A DNA stretch of 64,000 bases from Saccharothrix australiensis (GTDB taxonomy: Bacteria; Actinomycetota; Actinomycetes; Mycobacteriales; Pseudonocardiaceae). Below the pieces are notes generated by a model. It saw nothing but the letters and a program-made list of their open reading frames with translations. It made no database searches and was not told the origin of the DNA. The position numbers and the translations under genes are program-made. The stretch is taken from contig NZ_RBXO01000001.1 in the NCBI RefSeq assembly GCF_003634935.1, forward strand, positions 5,605,501 through 5,669,500, written 5' to 3'. Positions 9,763 through 17,880 of the stretch are shown here, piece after piece (within the stretch, counting starts at the first letter, position 1; the number at the start of each line of letters is the position of its first letter).

Positions 9763-10764
9763 TCAGGGCCGGAGCACCAGGCGGATCGGGTCGCCCTCCT
9801 TGCGGATCAGCCGGTCCACCGCCTCCTGCGCCGCGGTCAGCGGCAGCACGTCGGTGATGGACCGGGCGAAGTCGATCCGCCCGTGCGCGACCAGGTTCAC
9901 CAGCTCGGTCAGGTGCCGGGGCTCGGAGCCGTAGTGACCGCGCACCTGCTGCTGGAAGTAGCTGAACGCGGTGCCGTCGGTGATGGTGAGCGGTCGGTCG
10001 GTCAGCCCGACCAGCACCAGCCGGCCGTGTGCCGCCAGGCACGCCACGGCCTGCTCGCGCACCGCCGCCACCCCGGCGAAGTCGAACGCCGCCGCCAGGC
10101 CGCGCCCGCCGTTGGCCTGGCGCACCCGGCGCGGCAGCTCCGCGTCGGCCGGGTCGAAGGCGAAGTCCGCGCCGAACGCCAGCGCGCGGTCCCTGGCCGC
10201 GGGCAGCGGGTCGACGGCGATGATCGGGGCCGCGCCGGCCAGCCGCAGCAGCTGCACGCCGTGCGCGCCCAGCCCGCCCGCGCCCCAGACGCCGACGGCC
10301 TCGGCGGGGCGCACCTCGCCGGTCGTCGCGATCGCCGCCCACGGCGTGCTGACCGCGTCCGGCAGGATCGCCGCCTGCTCGAACGGCAGGCTGTCCGGGA
10401 TGGGCACGACCGTGTCGGCGGCGGCCAGCGCGTACTGCGCCCACCCGCCGTCGTAGTCGACCCCGCGCGTGTAGACGACGCCGGCGCGCTCCTCACCGGC
10501 TTGCAGCAGGACCCGCTGCCCCTCGGCCGGCGCGGTCACGCCGGGGCCGAGCGCGTCCACGGTGCCCGACACCTCGTGACCGAGGGTGACCACGTCACCC
10601 GTGAGGAACAGCGGCGAGAGGCTGCCGTCGATCAGGTGCACGTCGGACAGGCACACGCCGGCGGCGGCCACCCGGACGCGCACCTGCCCCGGCCCCGGCT
10701 CGGGCGTGGGCACCTCCTCCACCGCCAGCGAGCGGGTCTTCACGTTCAACCGGGCAGCCAGCAT
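9763..10764 (-). CDS. Zinc-dependent alcohol dehydrogenase-like (MDR) oxidoreductase
   Basis: 333-residue medium-chain dehydrogenase/reductase. Catalytic-zinc ligands appear as GVCLSDVH and GHE; the Rossmann motif is GVWGAGGLGAHGVQLL. The structural-zinc four-Cys lobe is absent: the stretch LLQAGEERAGVVYTRGVDYDGG has no Cys. The start ATG at 10764 has GAGGAG 5 nt upstream; the longer upstream frame lacks coding character. It would interconvert an alcohol and a carbonyl with NAD(P)H; substrate unknown. It stands alone, converging with the membrane-protein gene. Confidence 0.85.
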   Translation of the reverse strand: MLAARLNVKTRSLAVEEVPTPEPGPGQVRVRVAAAGVCLSDVHLIDGSLSPLFLTGDVVTLGHEVSGTVDALGPGVTAPAEGQRVLLQAGEERAGVVYTRGVDYDGGWAQYALAAADTVVPIPDSLPFEQAAILPDAVSTPWAAIATTGEVRPAEAVGVWGAGGLGAHGVQLLRLAGAAPIIAVDPLPAARDRALAFGADFAFDPADAELPRRVRQANGGRGLAAAFDFAGVAAVREQAVACLAAHGRLVLVGLTDRPLTITDGTAFSYFQQQVRGHYGSEPRHLTELVNLVAHGRIDFARSITDVLPLTAAQEAVDRLIRKEGDPIRLVLRP

Positions 10765-10813
10765 GAGGACTCCTCGAACCCGACGGTGGCACCGGACAGC
10801 TCCGTTCCTACTT

Positions 10814-10824
10814 TCCACTGTGGA
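10814..10824. repeat. TCCACWGTGGA palindrome (intergenic copy)
   Basis: TCCACTGTGGA lies in the dehydrogenase upstream region. The same palindrome occurs at 7005-7015, 42810-42820, 48818-48828 and 57751-57761 inside genes, with its 9-bp core CCACTGTGG at 55305-55313. Confidence 0.6.
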
Positions 10825-10866
10825 CGGCCGCAACAGGAGCCCGGACGACGTGCCACCACCGGGGTG

Positions 10867-11586
10867 TCACGGCCGGCCGGTGAGCGCCTGCCGCCAGTGC
10901 TCGGCCGCCTTCGCCATGTCCTGCCCGATGTGCCGGAAGAACCGGCTCGTGGTGTGCAGGCGAGCGCCCGCCGGCGTCGTGCGGCCGAGGACGTCCGCTC
11001 CCCGCCCGGCGGTGGCCGCCCACATCGCCATCGAACGGGTGCTCGCCAGCCACGCCCGGTACCAGACGTCCTCGTCGATGGCGTACCGCTCGCGCCGCCC
11101 GCCGGGCTCGCGCTCGCGCTTGACCATCTCCAGCGGCTCCAGGTACTTCACCGCCTTGGACACCGACGCGGGGCTGACCTGGAGCCGCCGGACCAGCTCG
11201 GCGGCGGTGAGGCTGCCGGTGTCGCTGGTGAACAGGCAGGCCAGCACCCTCGCCATCATCGGCGGCAGGCCGGTCTGGACCATCATCCGCGCGAACATCC
11301 GCTCGAACTCCCGCACCGCCTCGAAGGCGCGGCCGGAGCGGTCGGCGGCCTGCCCGGTGGCGGCCGACCCGGCGACGCGGCCCGGTCGGCGGCGGGCGCG
11401 CCGCGCGGTCGCCTGGTGCGCGCGGTTGGCCCGGTAGTCGCGGGGCCCGCCGTTGCGCGCGACCTCGCGGCTGACGGTCGACGTCGGCCGCGCCAGGCGG
11501 CGGGCGATCTCGGCGTACCCGAGCCCCTCGGCCAGCCCCTCGGCGATGACCCTGCGGTCCTCGTGGTCGAGGCGTCCTCCCGGCAT
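10867..11586 (-). CDS. Transcriptional regulator: IS30-type HTH fused to a MarR/GbsR-like winged helix
   Basis: 239 residues. The N-terminus is a transposase-style HTH, RLDHEDRRVIAEGLAEGLGYAEIARRLARPTSTVSREVARNGG. A basic linker (about 50-75) follows, then a second DNA-binding domain of MarR/GbsR type (VLACLFTSDTGSLTAAELVRRLQVSPASVSKAVKYLEPLEMV with a wing KREREPGGRRERYAI). ATG at 11586 has GGGAGGA upstream. It diverges from the P450-SDR pair and is the likely regulator of it. Two DNA-binding modules in one chain are unusual for a MarR protein. Confidence 0.82.
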   Translation of the reverse strand: MPGGRLDHEDRRVIAEGLAEGLGYAEIARRLARPTSTVSREVARNGGPRDYRANRAHQATARRARRRPGRVAGSAATGQAADRSGRAFEAVREFERMFARMMVQTGLPPMMARVLACLFTSDTGSLTAAELVRRLQVSPASVSKAVKYLEPLEMVKREREPGGRRERYAIDEDVWYRAWLASTRSMAMWAATAGRGADVLGRTTPAGARLHTTSRFFRHIGQDMAKAAEHWRQALTGRP

Positions 11587-11858
11587 CCGTCCTCCCCTGC
11601 CAGCGGCGCGCCGCCCGGCCGTGCGGCGTCGTGCCGCCAGTGTGCGTTCGCATCCATCCCATTGCAACATTTGACTCGCCAGCGTTGCGTTCGCCGACAC
11701 GCTCTTCGCAACGATTGTTCGAGATTTAGCTGCGGAGATAAAGGGAATCGACGCGACGGACATTGCCGCTACGGGTAACCGGTCGTAGCTTTTTCGACAT
11801 CGTGAACACACCGGAGCGCGTCGCCCGCGTGCGACGCGCCGACCAGGAAGGAACCGAC

Positions 11859-13055
11859 GTGACCACACCGCCGCAGGTGCCCCCGCTGCCCACCGGGCGG
11901 GCGCCCGGCCGCCCCTTCGACCCGCCCGACGGCCTCGCCGAGCTGCGCGAGCGGCAGCCGCTGAGCCGCCTCGCCTACCCGGACGGGCACGTGGGCTGGC
12001 TCGTGACCGGCCACGCCCTCCTCCGGGAGGTGCTGGCCGACCCGCGCTTCAGCGCCCGGAGCGAGCTGCGGCACGTCCCGATCCCCGGCGTCGCCGCCGC
12101 GGGCACCCCCGCGCCGCCGGGCAACTTCACCGCCACCGACCCGCCGGAGCACACCCGCTACCGCAGGCTGCTCACCGGCCAGTTCACCGTGCGCCGGATG
12201 CGGCAGCTCACCGAGGAGGTCCGCCGGATCACGGCCGAGCACCTCGACGCGATGGAGCGGCAGGGCCCCGTCGTGGACCTCGTGGAGGCGTTCGCGCAGC
12301 CCGTGCCGGCCCGGGTGATCTGCGAGCTGCTGGGCGTGCCCGACGCGGACCGCGAGCGCTTCCGGCACCACGCGACGCAGCTCGTCCGCCTGGGCGCCGC
12401 GCACGAGGAGGTGATGGCCGCCTACACCGCCGTCAACGAGATCGTCCGCGAGCTGGTGGCGGCCAAGCGCGCCGCGCCCACCGACGACCTGCTCAGCGGC
12501 CTCACCGAGAGCGACCTCACCGACGAGGAGCTGGTGAACATCGGCTTCACGCTGCTCGGCGCGGGCCTGGACACCACCGCGAACATGATCGCGCTCGGCA
12601 CGTTCGCCCTGCTGTGCGCGCCCGACCAGCTCGCGGTCCTGCGCGCCGACCCGGGGTCCACCGACCAAGCGGTCGAGGAGCTGCTGCGGTACCTGAGCAT
12701 CATCCCGTTCACGGTCCGCGTGGCGCTGGAGGACGTGGAGCTGGCCGGCGTGGTGATCAAGGCGGGCGAGTCGGTCACCGCGTCGATCCCGGCGGCCAAC
12801 CGCGACCCCGCGCGGTTCACCGAGCCCGACGCCCTCGACCTGCGCCGCCCGTCCGGCGGGCACGTGGCGTTCGGCCACGGCGTCCACCAGTGCCTGGGCC
12901 AGCAGCTGGCGCGCGTGGAGCTGCGGGTCGCGCTGCCCGCGCTGTTCGAGCGGTTCCCGGACCTGCGCCTGGCGGTCGCCGCCGACGACGTCGCCACGCG
13001 CGGCGACATGCTCATCCACGGCGTCCACCGCCTGCCCGTCACCTGGGACCGGTGA
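11859..13055 (+). CDS. Cytochrome P450
   Basis: 398-residue soluble bacterial P450 that would insert oxygen into an unknown small molecule using ferredoxin electrons. The I-helix reads [16 protein letters not shown] with the acid/alcohol replaced by DT, the K-helix EELLRYL supplies ExxR, and the heme loop is [18 protein letters not shown] with the thiolate Cys. The GTG at 11859 is preferred because AGGAAGGA lies 6 nt upstream; a longer frame to 11763 has no site. No ferredoxin gene is adjacent. The SDR gene follows 3 bp later, so the two probably act in sequence on one substrate. Confidence 0.92.
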   Translation: MTTPPQVPPLPTGRAPGRPFDPPDGLAELRERQPLSRLAYPDGHVGWLVTGHALLREVLADPRFSARSELRHVPIPGVAAAGTPAPPGNFTATDPPEHTRYRRLLTGQFTVRRMRQLTEEVRRITAEHLDAMERQGPVVDLVEAFAQPVPARVICELLGVPDADRERFRHHATQLVRLGAAHEEVMAAYTAVNEIVRELVAAKRAAPTDDLLSGLTESDLTDEELVNIGFTLLGAGLDTTANMIALGTFALLCAPDQLAVLRADPGSTDQAVEELLRYLSIIPFTVRVALEDVELAGVVIKAGESVTASIPAANRDPARFTEPDALDLRRPSGGHVAFGHGVHQCLGQQLARVELRVALPALFERFPDLRLAVAADDVATRGDMLIHGVHRLPVTWDR

Positions 13056-13058
13056 GCC

Positions 13059-13880
13059 GTGACCGCCAAGGTATGCCTCGTCACCGGCGCATCGTCCGGG
13101 ATCGGCCACGCCACCGCGCTCGAACTCCTGCGCGCCGGGCACGTCGTGTACGGGGTCGCGCGCCGCCTGCGGAGGATGGACCCGATCCGCGCCGCCGGCG
13201 CTCGCGCGCTGGCCGTCGACGTCACCGAGGAGGACGACCTCCGCCGCGCGGTGGACACCGTCCTGGAGGAGCAGGGCCGGATCGACGTGCTGGTGAACAA
13301 CGCCGGTATCGGGCTGCACGGCGCCATCGAGGACGTGCCGCTCGACCAGGCGCGCAACCAGTTCGAGGTCAACCTCTTCGCGCCCGCCCGGCTGGTGCAG
13401 CTGGTCCTGCCGCGGATGCGCGAGCAGCGCTCCGGGCGGATCGTCAACGTGTCCTCGATCGGCGGCGAGATCGCCCTGCCGCTCGGGGCCTGGTACTACG
13501 CGTCCAAGCACGCGCTGGAGGCGTACTCCGACACGCTGCGGCAGGAGGTGCGGCCGTTCGGCGTGGACGTGGTGCTCATCCAGCCCGGCATCATCAGGAC
13601 GGAGTTCGAGGACGGGACCGCGCGGGAGCTGCGCGAGATCTCCGGGCGGGGCGCGTACCGGGAGGTCGCCGAGGCGATGGCGGCCCGCGCCGAGACGCAG
13701 CTGGGCGCGGGCAGCAGGGCGTCGGACCCGTCGGTCGTCGCGCGGGCCATCGTGCGGGCCGCCGGGGCGCACCGCGTGAAGCCGCGCTACGCCGTCGGCT
13801 ACCTGGCCGGGACCCTGTTGCGGCTCAACCGGTTCCTGCCGGACCGCGCGTTCGACAAGCTGGTCACGCGCGCCACGTGA
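13059..13880 (+). CDS. Short-chain dehydrogenase/reductase
   Basis: 273-residue classical SDR. TGASSGIG nucleotide motif at about 9-16, NNAG at about 80, catalytic Ser in VSSIGG and YYASK with the Tyr/Lys pair. The adenine-ribose pocket has GVARRLRRM after the second strand, whose Arg cluster favours NADP(H) (inference). GTG start 3 bp after the P450 stop: translational coupling. It probably oxidises or reduces the P450 product. The C-terminal extension (RVKPRYAVGYLAGTLLRLNRFLP) resembles the SDRs that act on hydrophobic or sterol-like substrates. Confidence 0.88.
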   Translation: MTAKVCLVTGASSGIGHATALELLRAGHVVYGVARRLRRMDPIRAAGARALAVDVTEEDDLRRAVDTVLEEQGRIDVLVNNAGIGLHGAIEDVPLDQARNQFEVNLFAPARLVQLVLPRMREQRSGRIVNVSSIGGEIALPLGAWYYASKHALEAYSDTLRQEVRPFGVDVVLIQPGIIRTEFEDGTARELREISGRGAYREVAEAMAARAETQLGAGSRASDPSVVARAIVRAAGAHRVKPRYAVGYLAGTLLRLNRFLPDRAFDKLVTRAT

Positions 13881-13887
13881 CCGACCC

Positions 13888-13937
13888 GCCGCCGGACCGC
13901 GCCGCGCGACCGGCCGCCGGACCGCGCCGCGCGACCG
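13888..13937. repeat. 25-bp tandem repeat, two copies
   Basis: GCCGCCGGACCGCGCCGCGC-type unit duplicated with a 25-bp period between the SDR stop and the LexA promoter. No gene is contained. Confidence 0.7.
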
Positions 13938-13960
13938 GCCGCGACCGGCCCGCCTGCCGC

Positions 13961-13966
13961 TATCAT
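13961..13966 (+). promoter_or_regulatory. -10 element of a leaderless lexA-like transcript
   Basis: TATCAT followed by 7 nt and the GTG start at 13974. No ribosome-binding site is present, consistent with a leaderless mRNA. I see no SOS box of the TCGAAC-N4-GTTCGA type nearby. Confidence 0.55.
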
Positions 13967-13973
13967 CCGGCGG

Positions 13974-14633
13974 GTGACCGCCTACCACGATCCCGACGCG
14001 TTCGAGCACCTGGACACCTCGACCCTGCCGCCGCGTCAGCAGCGCATCCTGGTCGCGATCCGGGACTGGGTGGTCCGGCACGGGTACTCGCCGAGCACCC
14101 GCCAGCTCGCCGACGCCGTCGGCCTGCGGTCCACGTCGGCGGTGTCGAAGCACCTGGCGAGCCTGGAGGACAAGGGGTTCCTGCGGCGCGGGTCGGCGGT
14201 GGCGCGACCGATCGACGTGCGCGCGTTCCTCGGCGAGCGACCCCGGCGGGAGCCCGAGGACGCGGTGGCCGTGCCGGTGGTCGGCGACATCGCCGCGGGC
14301 AGCCCCATCGCGGCCGAGGAGCACGTCGACGACGTCCTGTCGCTGCCCCGCCGGATCACCGGGCGCGGTGCCGTCTTCGGCCTGCGGGTGCGCGGCGACT
14401 CGATGGTCGACGCGGCGATCTGCGACGGCGACATCGTCGTGGTCCGGCAGCAGCACGAGGCGCACTCCGGTCAGATCGTCGCCGCGATGATCGACGGCGA
14501 GGCCACCGTCAAGGTGTACCGGCGGCGCGACGGCCACGTCCGGCTGGAGCCGCGCAACCCGGCCTACGACGTCATCGACGGCGACGAGGCCGTCGTCCTG
14601 GGTGTGGTCGTGTCGGTCCTGCGCAGCGTCTGA
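13974..14633 (+). CDS. lexA: LexA repressor paralogue (S24 family)
   Basis: 219-residue LexA-type repressor/autoprotease. The winged HTH is STRQLADAVGLRSTSAVSKHLASLEDKGFL (about 41-70). The self-cleavage site Ala-Gly (108-109, DIAAGSP) and the Ser/Lys dyad (GDSMVDA, S143; ATVKVYRR, K180) are intact, so RecA-stimulated cleavage is plausible. The N-terminus matches the house-keeping form, but the setting (between an SDR and a MocR gene, no SOS box upstream) is not the usual one. It may be a second LexA-like switch rather than the master SOS regulator. Confidence 0.9.
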   Translation: MTAYHDPDAFEHLDTSTLPPRQQRILVAIRDWVVRHGYSPSTRQLADAVGLRSTSAVSKHLASLEDKGFLRRGSAVARPIDVRAFLGERPRREPEDAVAVPVVGDIAAGSPIAAEEHVDDVLSLPRRITGRGAVFGLRVRGDSMVDAAICDGDIVVVRQQHEAHSGQIVAAMIDGEATVKVYRRRDGHVRLEPRNPAYDVIDGDEAVVLGVVVSVLRSV

Positions 14634-14670
14634 CCGGTTCGCCGGCCCCTCGCGGGTCGCCGACCACCCG

Positions 14671-16098
14671 TCACGCTCCGGCGCGCCGGGCGCCGGACCG
14701 GCCCAGCACGCGCCCGAGGACGCGCGCGCCCTCGGGGAACCGGTCGGGGTCCGGGCCCGCGAAGTTGAGGCGGATGAAGCGCCCGCTGGGCTCGGCGGGG
14801 AACCACTCGGTGCCGGGCGCGATCACGACGCCCTCGGCCTCGCAGTCGCGGGCGAGCCGGCCGAGGTCGGTGTCGTCGGGCAGGCGGGCCCACAGGTTGA
14901 GGCCGCCGGGCGGGACGTGGTCCAGGTGCGCCTGCGGCACGTGCTCGGCGAGGCCGGCCGCGAGCAGGTCACGGCGCGCCCGAAGCTGGTGGCGCACCGC
15001 GCGGAGGTGGGTGCGCCACCCCGGCTGGGTGACGACGTCGAGCGCGGCGGCCTGGAGCAGGCCGCTGACGTACATCGACTCCGCGCCCCGGTCCGCGAGG
15101 ACGCGGTCGCGCGCGGGGCCGCGGGCGACGACGGCGGCGACCCGCACGGCCGGCGACACGCTCTTGGTCAGGGACCGCAGGTAGACGACGTGGCCCGCGT
15201 CGTCGCGGGCCGCGATGGGCCGGGCGGTGGTGTCGATGCCGAGGTCGTGCGCCCAGTCGTCCTCGATCAGGAACGCGCCGCGGGCGCGGACCACGTCGAG
15301 GACCCGGTCGGCCAGGTCCGGCGACCACTGCGCGCCGGTGGGGTTGGCGTAGTTCGGCTGCGCGTAGAACACGCGCGCCCCGGTCTCGGCGAAGGCCCGC
15401 GCCAGCTCGTCGGGGTCCGGGCCCGCCGAGCCGCTCGGCACGGGCACCACCCGCACGCCGGCCTGCGCCGCGGCGAGGATCGCGCCCCAGTAGCTCGGCG
15501 ACTCGATGAGCAGCGGGCGGCCGGCGCCGACCAGCGAGCGGAACAGCGTGCTCAGGCCGCTCTGGCTGCCGGGCAGGATCACCACGTCGCGCGGCGCGGG
15601 CGGGGTGACGCCGGGCGGGGTGGCCCCGGCCAGCTCGGTGGCGAACCAGGCGCGCAGCTCCGGCAGCCCGTCCGCGGCGGACCTCGCCAGCGCGGCGTCG
15701 CCCCTGGCGGCCCGCGCGAGCGCGGCGCGCACCAGCCGTTCGGGGAGCAGGTCGCGGTCGGGGTAGCCGGCGTGCAGGCCGATCGCGTCGGACGGGTTGA
15801 GCCGCAGCGGGGTGGCCAGGACGGGCGCGCGGGTGTGCGACGAGCGCAGCGCGCCGGTCTGCCAGCCGTAGTCGGGCGGTGCGACGGCGCGCGCGGCGCG
15901 GACGAACGTGCCCACGCCGGGCCGGGACTCGACCAGCCCGAGCGCGCCGAGGGTGCGCATGGCCTTCTGGACGGTGACCGGGCTCGCGCCGTACTCGGCC
16001 ACCAGCGCCCGGTTGGAGGGCACCCGCGCGCCCGGTGGGGCTTGGGCGAGCCAGGTGCGGAGGCCGGCCACGATCCGGTCGGCGCTATCGTTGGACAT
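14671..16098 (-). CDS. MocR-type regulator (GntR HTH fused to PLP aminotransferase domain)
   Basis: 475 residues from the ATG at 16098. N-terminal GntR wHTH: RVPSNRALVAEYGASPVTVQKAMRTLGALGLVESRPGVGTFV. The rest is a fold-type I aminotransferase domain: PSYWGAIL, YAQPNYANPTG, FLIEDDWAHDLG and the PLP-lysine segment LRSLTKSVSPAVRVA. MocR proteins use PLP as effector-sensing cofactor, often for pyridoxine or amino-acid metabolism. The start codon faces, and overlaps, that of the EamA exporter gene, so exporter control is likely. Confidence 0.9.
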   Translation of the reverse strand: MSNDSADRIVAGLRTWLAQAPPGARVPSNRALVAEYGASPVTVQKAMRTLGALGLVESRPGVGTFVRAARAVAPPDYGWQTGALRSSHTRAPVLATPLRLNPSDAIGLHAGYPDRDLLPERLVRAALARAARGDAALARSAADGLPELRAWFATELAGATPPGVTPPAPRDVVILPGSQSGLSTLFRSLVGAGRPLLIESPSYWGAILAAAQAGVRVVPVPSGSAGPDPDELARAFAETGARVFYAQPNYANPTGAQWSPDLADRVLDVVRARGAFLIEDDWAHDLGIDTTARPIAARDDAGHVVYLRSLTKSVSPAVRVAAVVARGPARDRVLADRGAESMYVSGLLQAAALDVVTQPGWRTHLRAVRHQLRARRDLLAAGLAEHVPQAHLDHVPPGGLNLWARLPDDTDLGRLARDCEAEGVVIAPGTEWFPAEPSGRFIRLNFAGPDPDRFPEGARVLGRVLGRSGARRAGA

Positions 16099-16115
16099 GT
16101 CAGGACACGATAGCG
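16083..16115. promoter_or_regulatory. Inverted repeat over the mocR/eamA start codons
   Basis: CGCTATCGT (16083-16091) and ACGATAGCG (16107-16115) form a perfect 9-bp inverted repeat with a 15-bp spacer that contains the two facing ATG codons. A candidate -10, TAGCGT (16111-16116), lies in the right arm for the plus strand. It is the obvious binding site for the MocR protein. Confidence 0.55.
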
Positions 16116-17149
16116 TTACTCTGCAATCGCCGCGGGTGCTACCGCCGCCGGGCGCGGGCCTGGGGTGGGGGCTGCTGGGCGTGGTGGCGTTCTCCTTCAC
16201 CGTCCCGTTCACCCGCGTGGCCGTCGGCGGCCTGTCCCCGCTGTTCATCGGCGCGGGGCGGGCGGTCGTGGCGGCGCTGCTCGCCGCCGCCGCGCTGGCC
16301 CTGACCAGGCAACCCCGACCGCGCGGCGGGCAGTGGGCGCGGCTGGCCGTGGTCGCCGGCGGGGTGGTCGTCGGCTTCCCGGTGCTGACCTCCTACGCGC
16401 TCACCACCGCGCCCGCCGGCCACGGCGCGGTGGTGGTCGCGCTGCTGCCCGTAGCGACCGCCGTGCTGGCCGCGGCGCGCGGCAAGGAGCGCCCGCCGGC
16501 GTCGTTCTGGGTGCTGTCCGCGGTCGGCGCGCTCGCGGCGCTGGTGTTCGCGTCGGTCCAGGGCGGCGGGTTCGGGCGGCTGCACTGGTCGGACCTGCTG
16601 CTGTTCGGGGCGGTGGTCGCGGCGGCGATCGGCTACGCGGAGGGAGGGCTGCTCGCCCGCGAACTCGGCTCGTGGCAGACCGTGTCCTGGGCCCTGGTGC
16701 TCGCCGCGCCCCTGATGACCGCGCTGACGGTCGCGTCGGCGGTGCAGCGGCCACCGTCCGGGACGGCGGCGCAGTGGGCGGCGTTCGGCTACCTGGCCGT
16801 GGTGAGCATGTTCCTGGGCTTCTTCGCCTGGTACCGGGGCCTGGCGATCGGGCCGATGGCGCGGGTCAGCCAGGTGCAGCTGGTCCAGCCGGTGATGACC
16901 ATCTCGTGGGCGGCCGTGCTGCTGCACGAGGAGCTGACCTGGCCCACGGTGATCGGCGGGGCGGTGGTCATCACATCTGCGGCTGTGTTGAATTGCCCTC
17001 CTTCGTCGGGCGGGCTCGGCCGCCTCTTGGTCGGCGGCACACGGGGCGTCTCCCGCCGATCGAAAAGCATGATCGACGAAAGACGCGCCGTGAACCACCG
17101 ACGCGGCCTCGCGGAACCGAGCGGGAGCACTAGCGAGCAGGGAAGTTGA
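16097..17149 (+). CDS. EamA/DMT-family transporter with repeat-derived C-terminus
   Basis: 350 residues as written. Ten predicted transmembrane helices in two EamA halves (from GWGLLGVVAFSFTVPFTRVAVGG to ITSAAVL, ending about codon 297). Members export amino acids or metabolites. The frame then runs through the 16987-17144 repeat, adding about 50 Arg/Ser-rich residues, and stops on the TGA at the head of the second repeat unit. This tail is not family sequence. The start is uncertain: ATG 16097 overlaps the divergent mocR start, and GTG at 16136 is an alternative that would follow the candidate -10. Confidence 0.82.
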   Translation: MSGHDSVTLQSPRVLPPPGAGLGWGLLGVVAFSFTVPFTRVAVGGLSPLFIGAGRAVVAALLAAAALALTRQPRPRGGQWARLAVVAGGVVVGFPVLTSYALTTAPAGHGAVVVALLPVATAVLAAARGKERPPASFWVLSAVGALAALVFASVQGGGFGRLHWSDLLLFGAVVAAAIGYAEGGLLARELGSWQTVSWALVLAAPLMTALTVASAVQRPPSGTAAQWAAFGYLAVVSMFLGFFAWYRGLAIGPMARVSQVQLVQPVMTISWAAVLLHEELTWPTVIGGAVVITSAAVLNCPPSSGGLGRLLVGGTRGVSRRSKSMIDERRAVNHRRGLAEPSGSTSEQGS

Positions 17150-17304
17150 ATTTGCCCTCCTCCGTCGGGCGGGCTCGGCCGCCTTTTGGTCGGCGGCACA
17201 CGGGGTGTCTTTCGCCGATCGAACAACGTGATCGACGAAAGACGCGCCGTGAACCACCGACGCGGCCTCGCGGAACCGAGCGGGAGCGGTAGCGAGCGAG
17301 GGGA
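16987..17304 (+). repeat. Two tandem 158-bp copies of a hairpin repeat
   Basis: Units at 16987-17144 and 17145-17304 are near-identical. Both start GTTGAATT(T)GCCCTCC, then CGTCGGGCGGGCTCGGCCGCC, TTGGTCGGCGGCACACGGGG, a hairpin around GATCGA...TGATCGACGAAAGAC, and CGCGCCGTGAACCACCGACG. The third copy, 52038-52164 on the other strand, keeps a perfect stem. Copy 1 begins inside the 3' end of the EamA gene. Confidence 0.9.
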
Positions 17305-17362
17305 TGGTGGCGGTCGCGTCACTTGGCGCATGAGGCCGGTGGCCGGGCGCGGGTGGCCGTGG

Positions 17363-17785
17363 TCAGTCCGAGAAGCTGCCGGTGAGGGTTGCGGTGTTGT
17401 CGCTGCCGGGCGAGCCGCTGCCCCCGGTCCGCGTCACGAGCTGCCCGTTGGTGGTGGCCGTCGCGGACAGGGTGCCGCCGCTGTGCTTCATCGCCAGCCG
17501 CCACTCGTGGCGGCCGGTGCCGCGCGGCACCTCGACGGTCTTGTGCCAGGGCAGCGCCACCTCCTTCTCCTCGCCGGAGTTCCCGTCCAGCGTGAAGACG
17601 AGGGAGGTGAGGACTGCGGTGCCGGTCACGTCGATCTCCAGGACGTGCGCGCCCGCCGCCGGGCTCGACGTCGGCGCGGGCGCGTCCGACGAGGTGGTCG
17701 GCGGTGCGGGGGTGACCGGCGGCGGGTTACCGCAGGCGGTGAGCAGGCCGGCGGCCACCAGTGCGAGGACGGCTGTGCGCGACAT
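17363..17785 (-). CDS. MmpS-like lipoprotein
   Basis: 140-residue lipoprotein: MSRTAVLALVAAGLLTAC, lipidated Cys at 18, then a Pro/Thr/Ser linker (about 20-45). The domain VLEIDVTGTAVLTSLVFTLDGNSGEEKEVALPWHKTVEVPRG followed by GTLSATATTNGQLV resembles the MmpS/beta-sandwich fold, which in mycobacteria partners MmpL exporters. No MmpL gene is adjacent, so it may act alone. ATG at 17785 is chosen because it starts the signal peptide; the longer upstream frame is not coding. Confidence 0.72.
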   Translation of the reverse strand: MSRTAVLALVAAGLLTACGNPPPVTPAPPTTSSDAPAPTSSPAAGAHVLEIDVTGTAVLTSLVFTLDGNSGEEKEVALPWHKTVEVPRGTGRHEWRLAMKHSGGTLSATATTNGQLVTRTGGSGSPGSDNTATLTGSFSD

Positions 17786-17880
17786 GGTCGCCAGTGAACA
17801 CCCGGCCGGTGGGACCGGTCCCCGGTGCGGGCCGGTCTTCCACCGGACGGGTGGCCGTCGGCGTCGGGTGCCCACCGGGC

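Noticed and set aside
11859-13880. Natural-product biosynthetic gene cluster
   Set aside because: Only a P450 and an SDR are present; no PKS, NRPS, terpene or RiPP genes lie nearby.
16789-17331. Minus-strand open frame over the tandem hairpin repeats
   Set aside because: The repetitive Arg/Pro translation comes from the repeat itself; the hairpin and frame breaks argue for a non-coding element.
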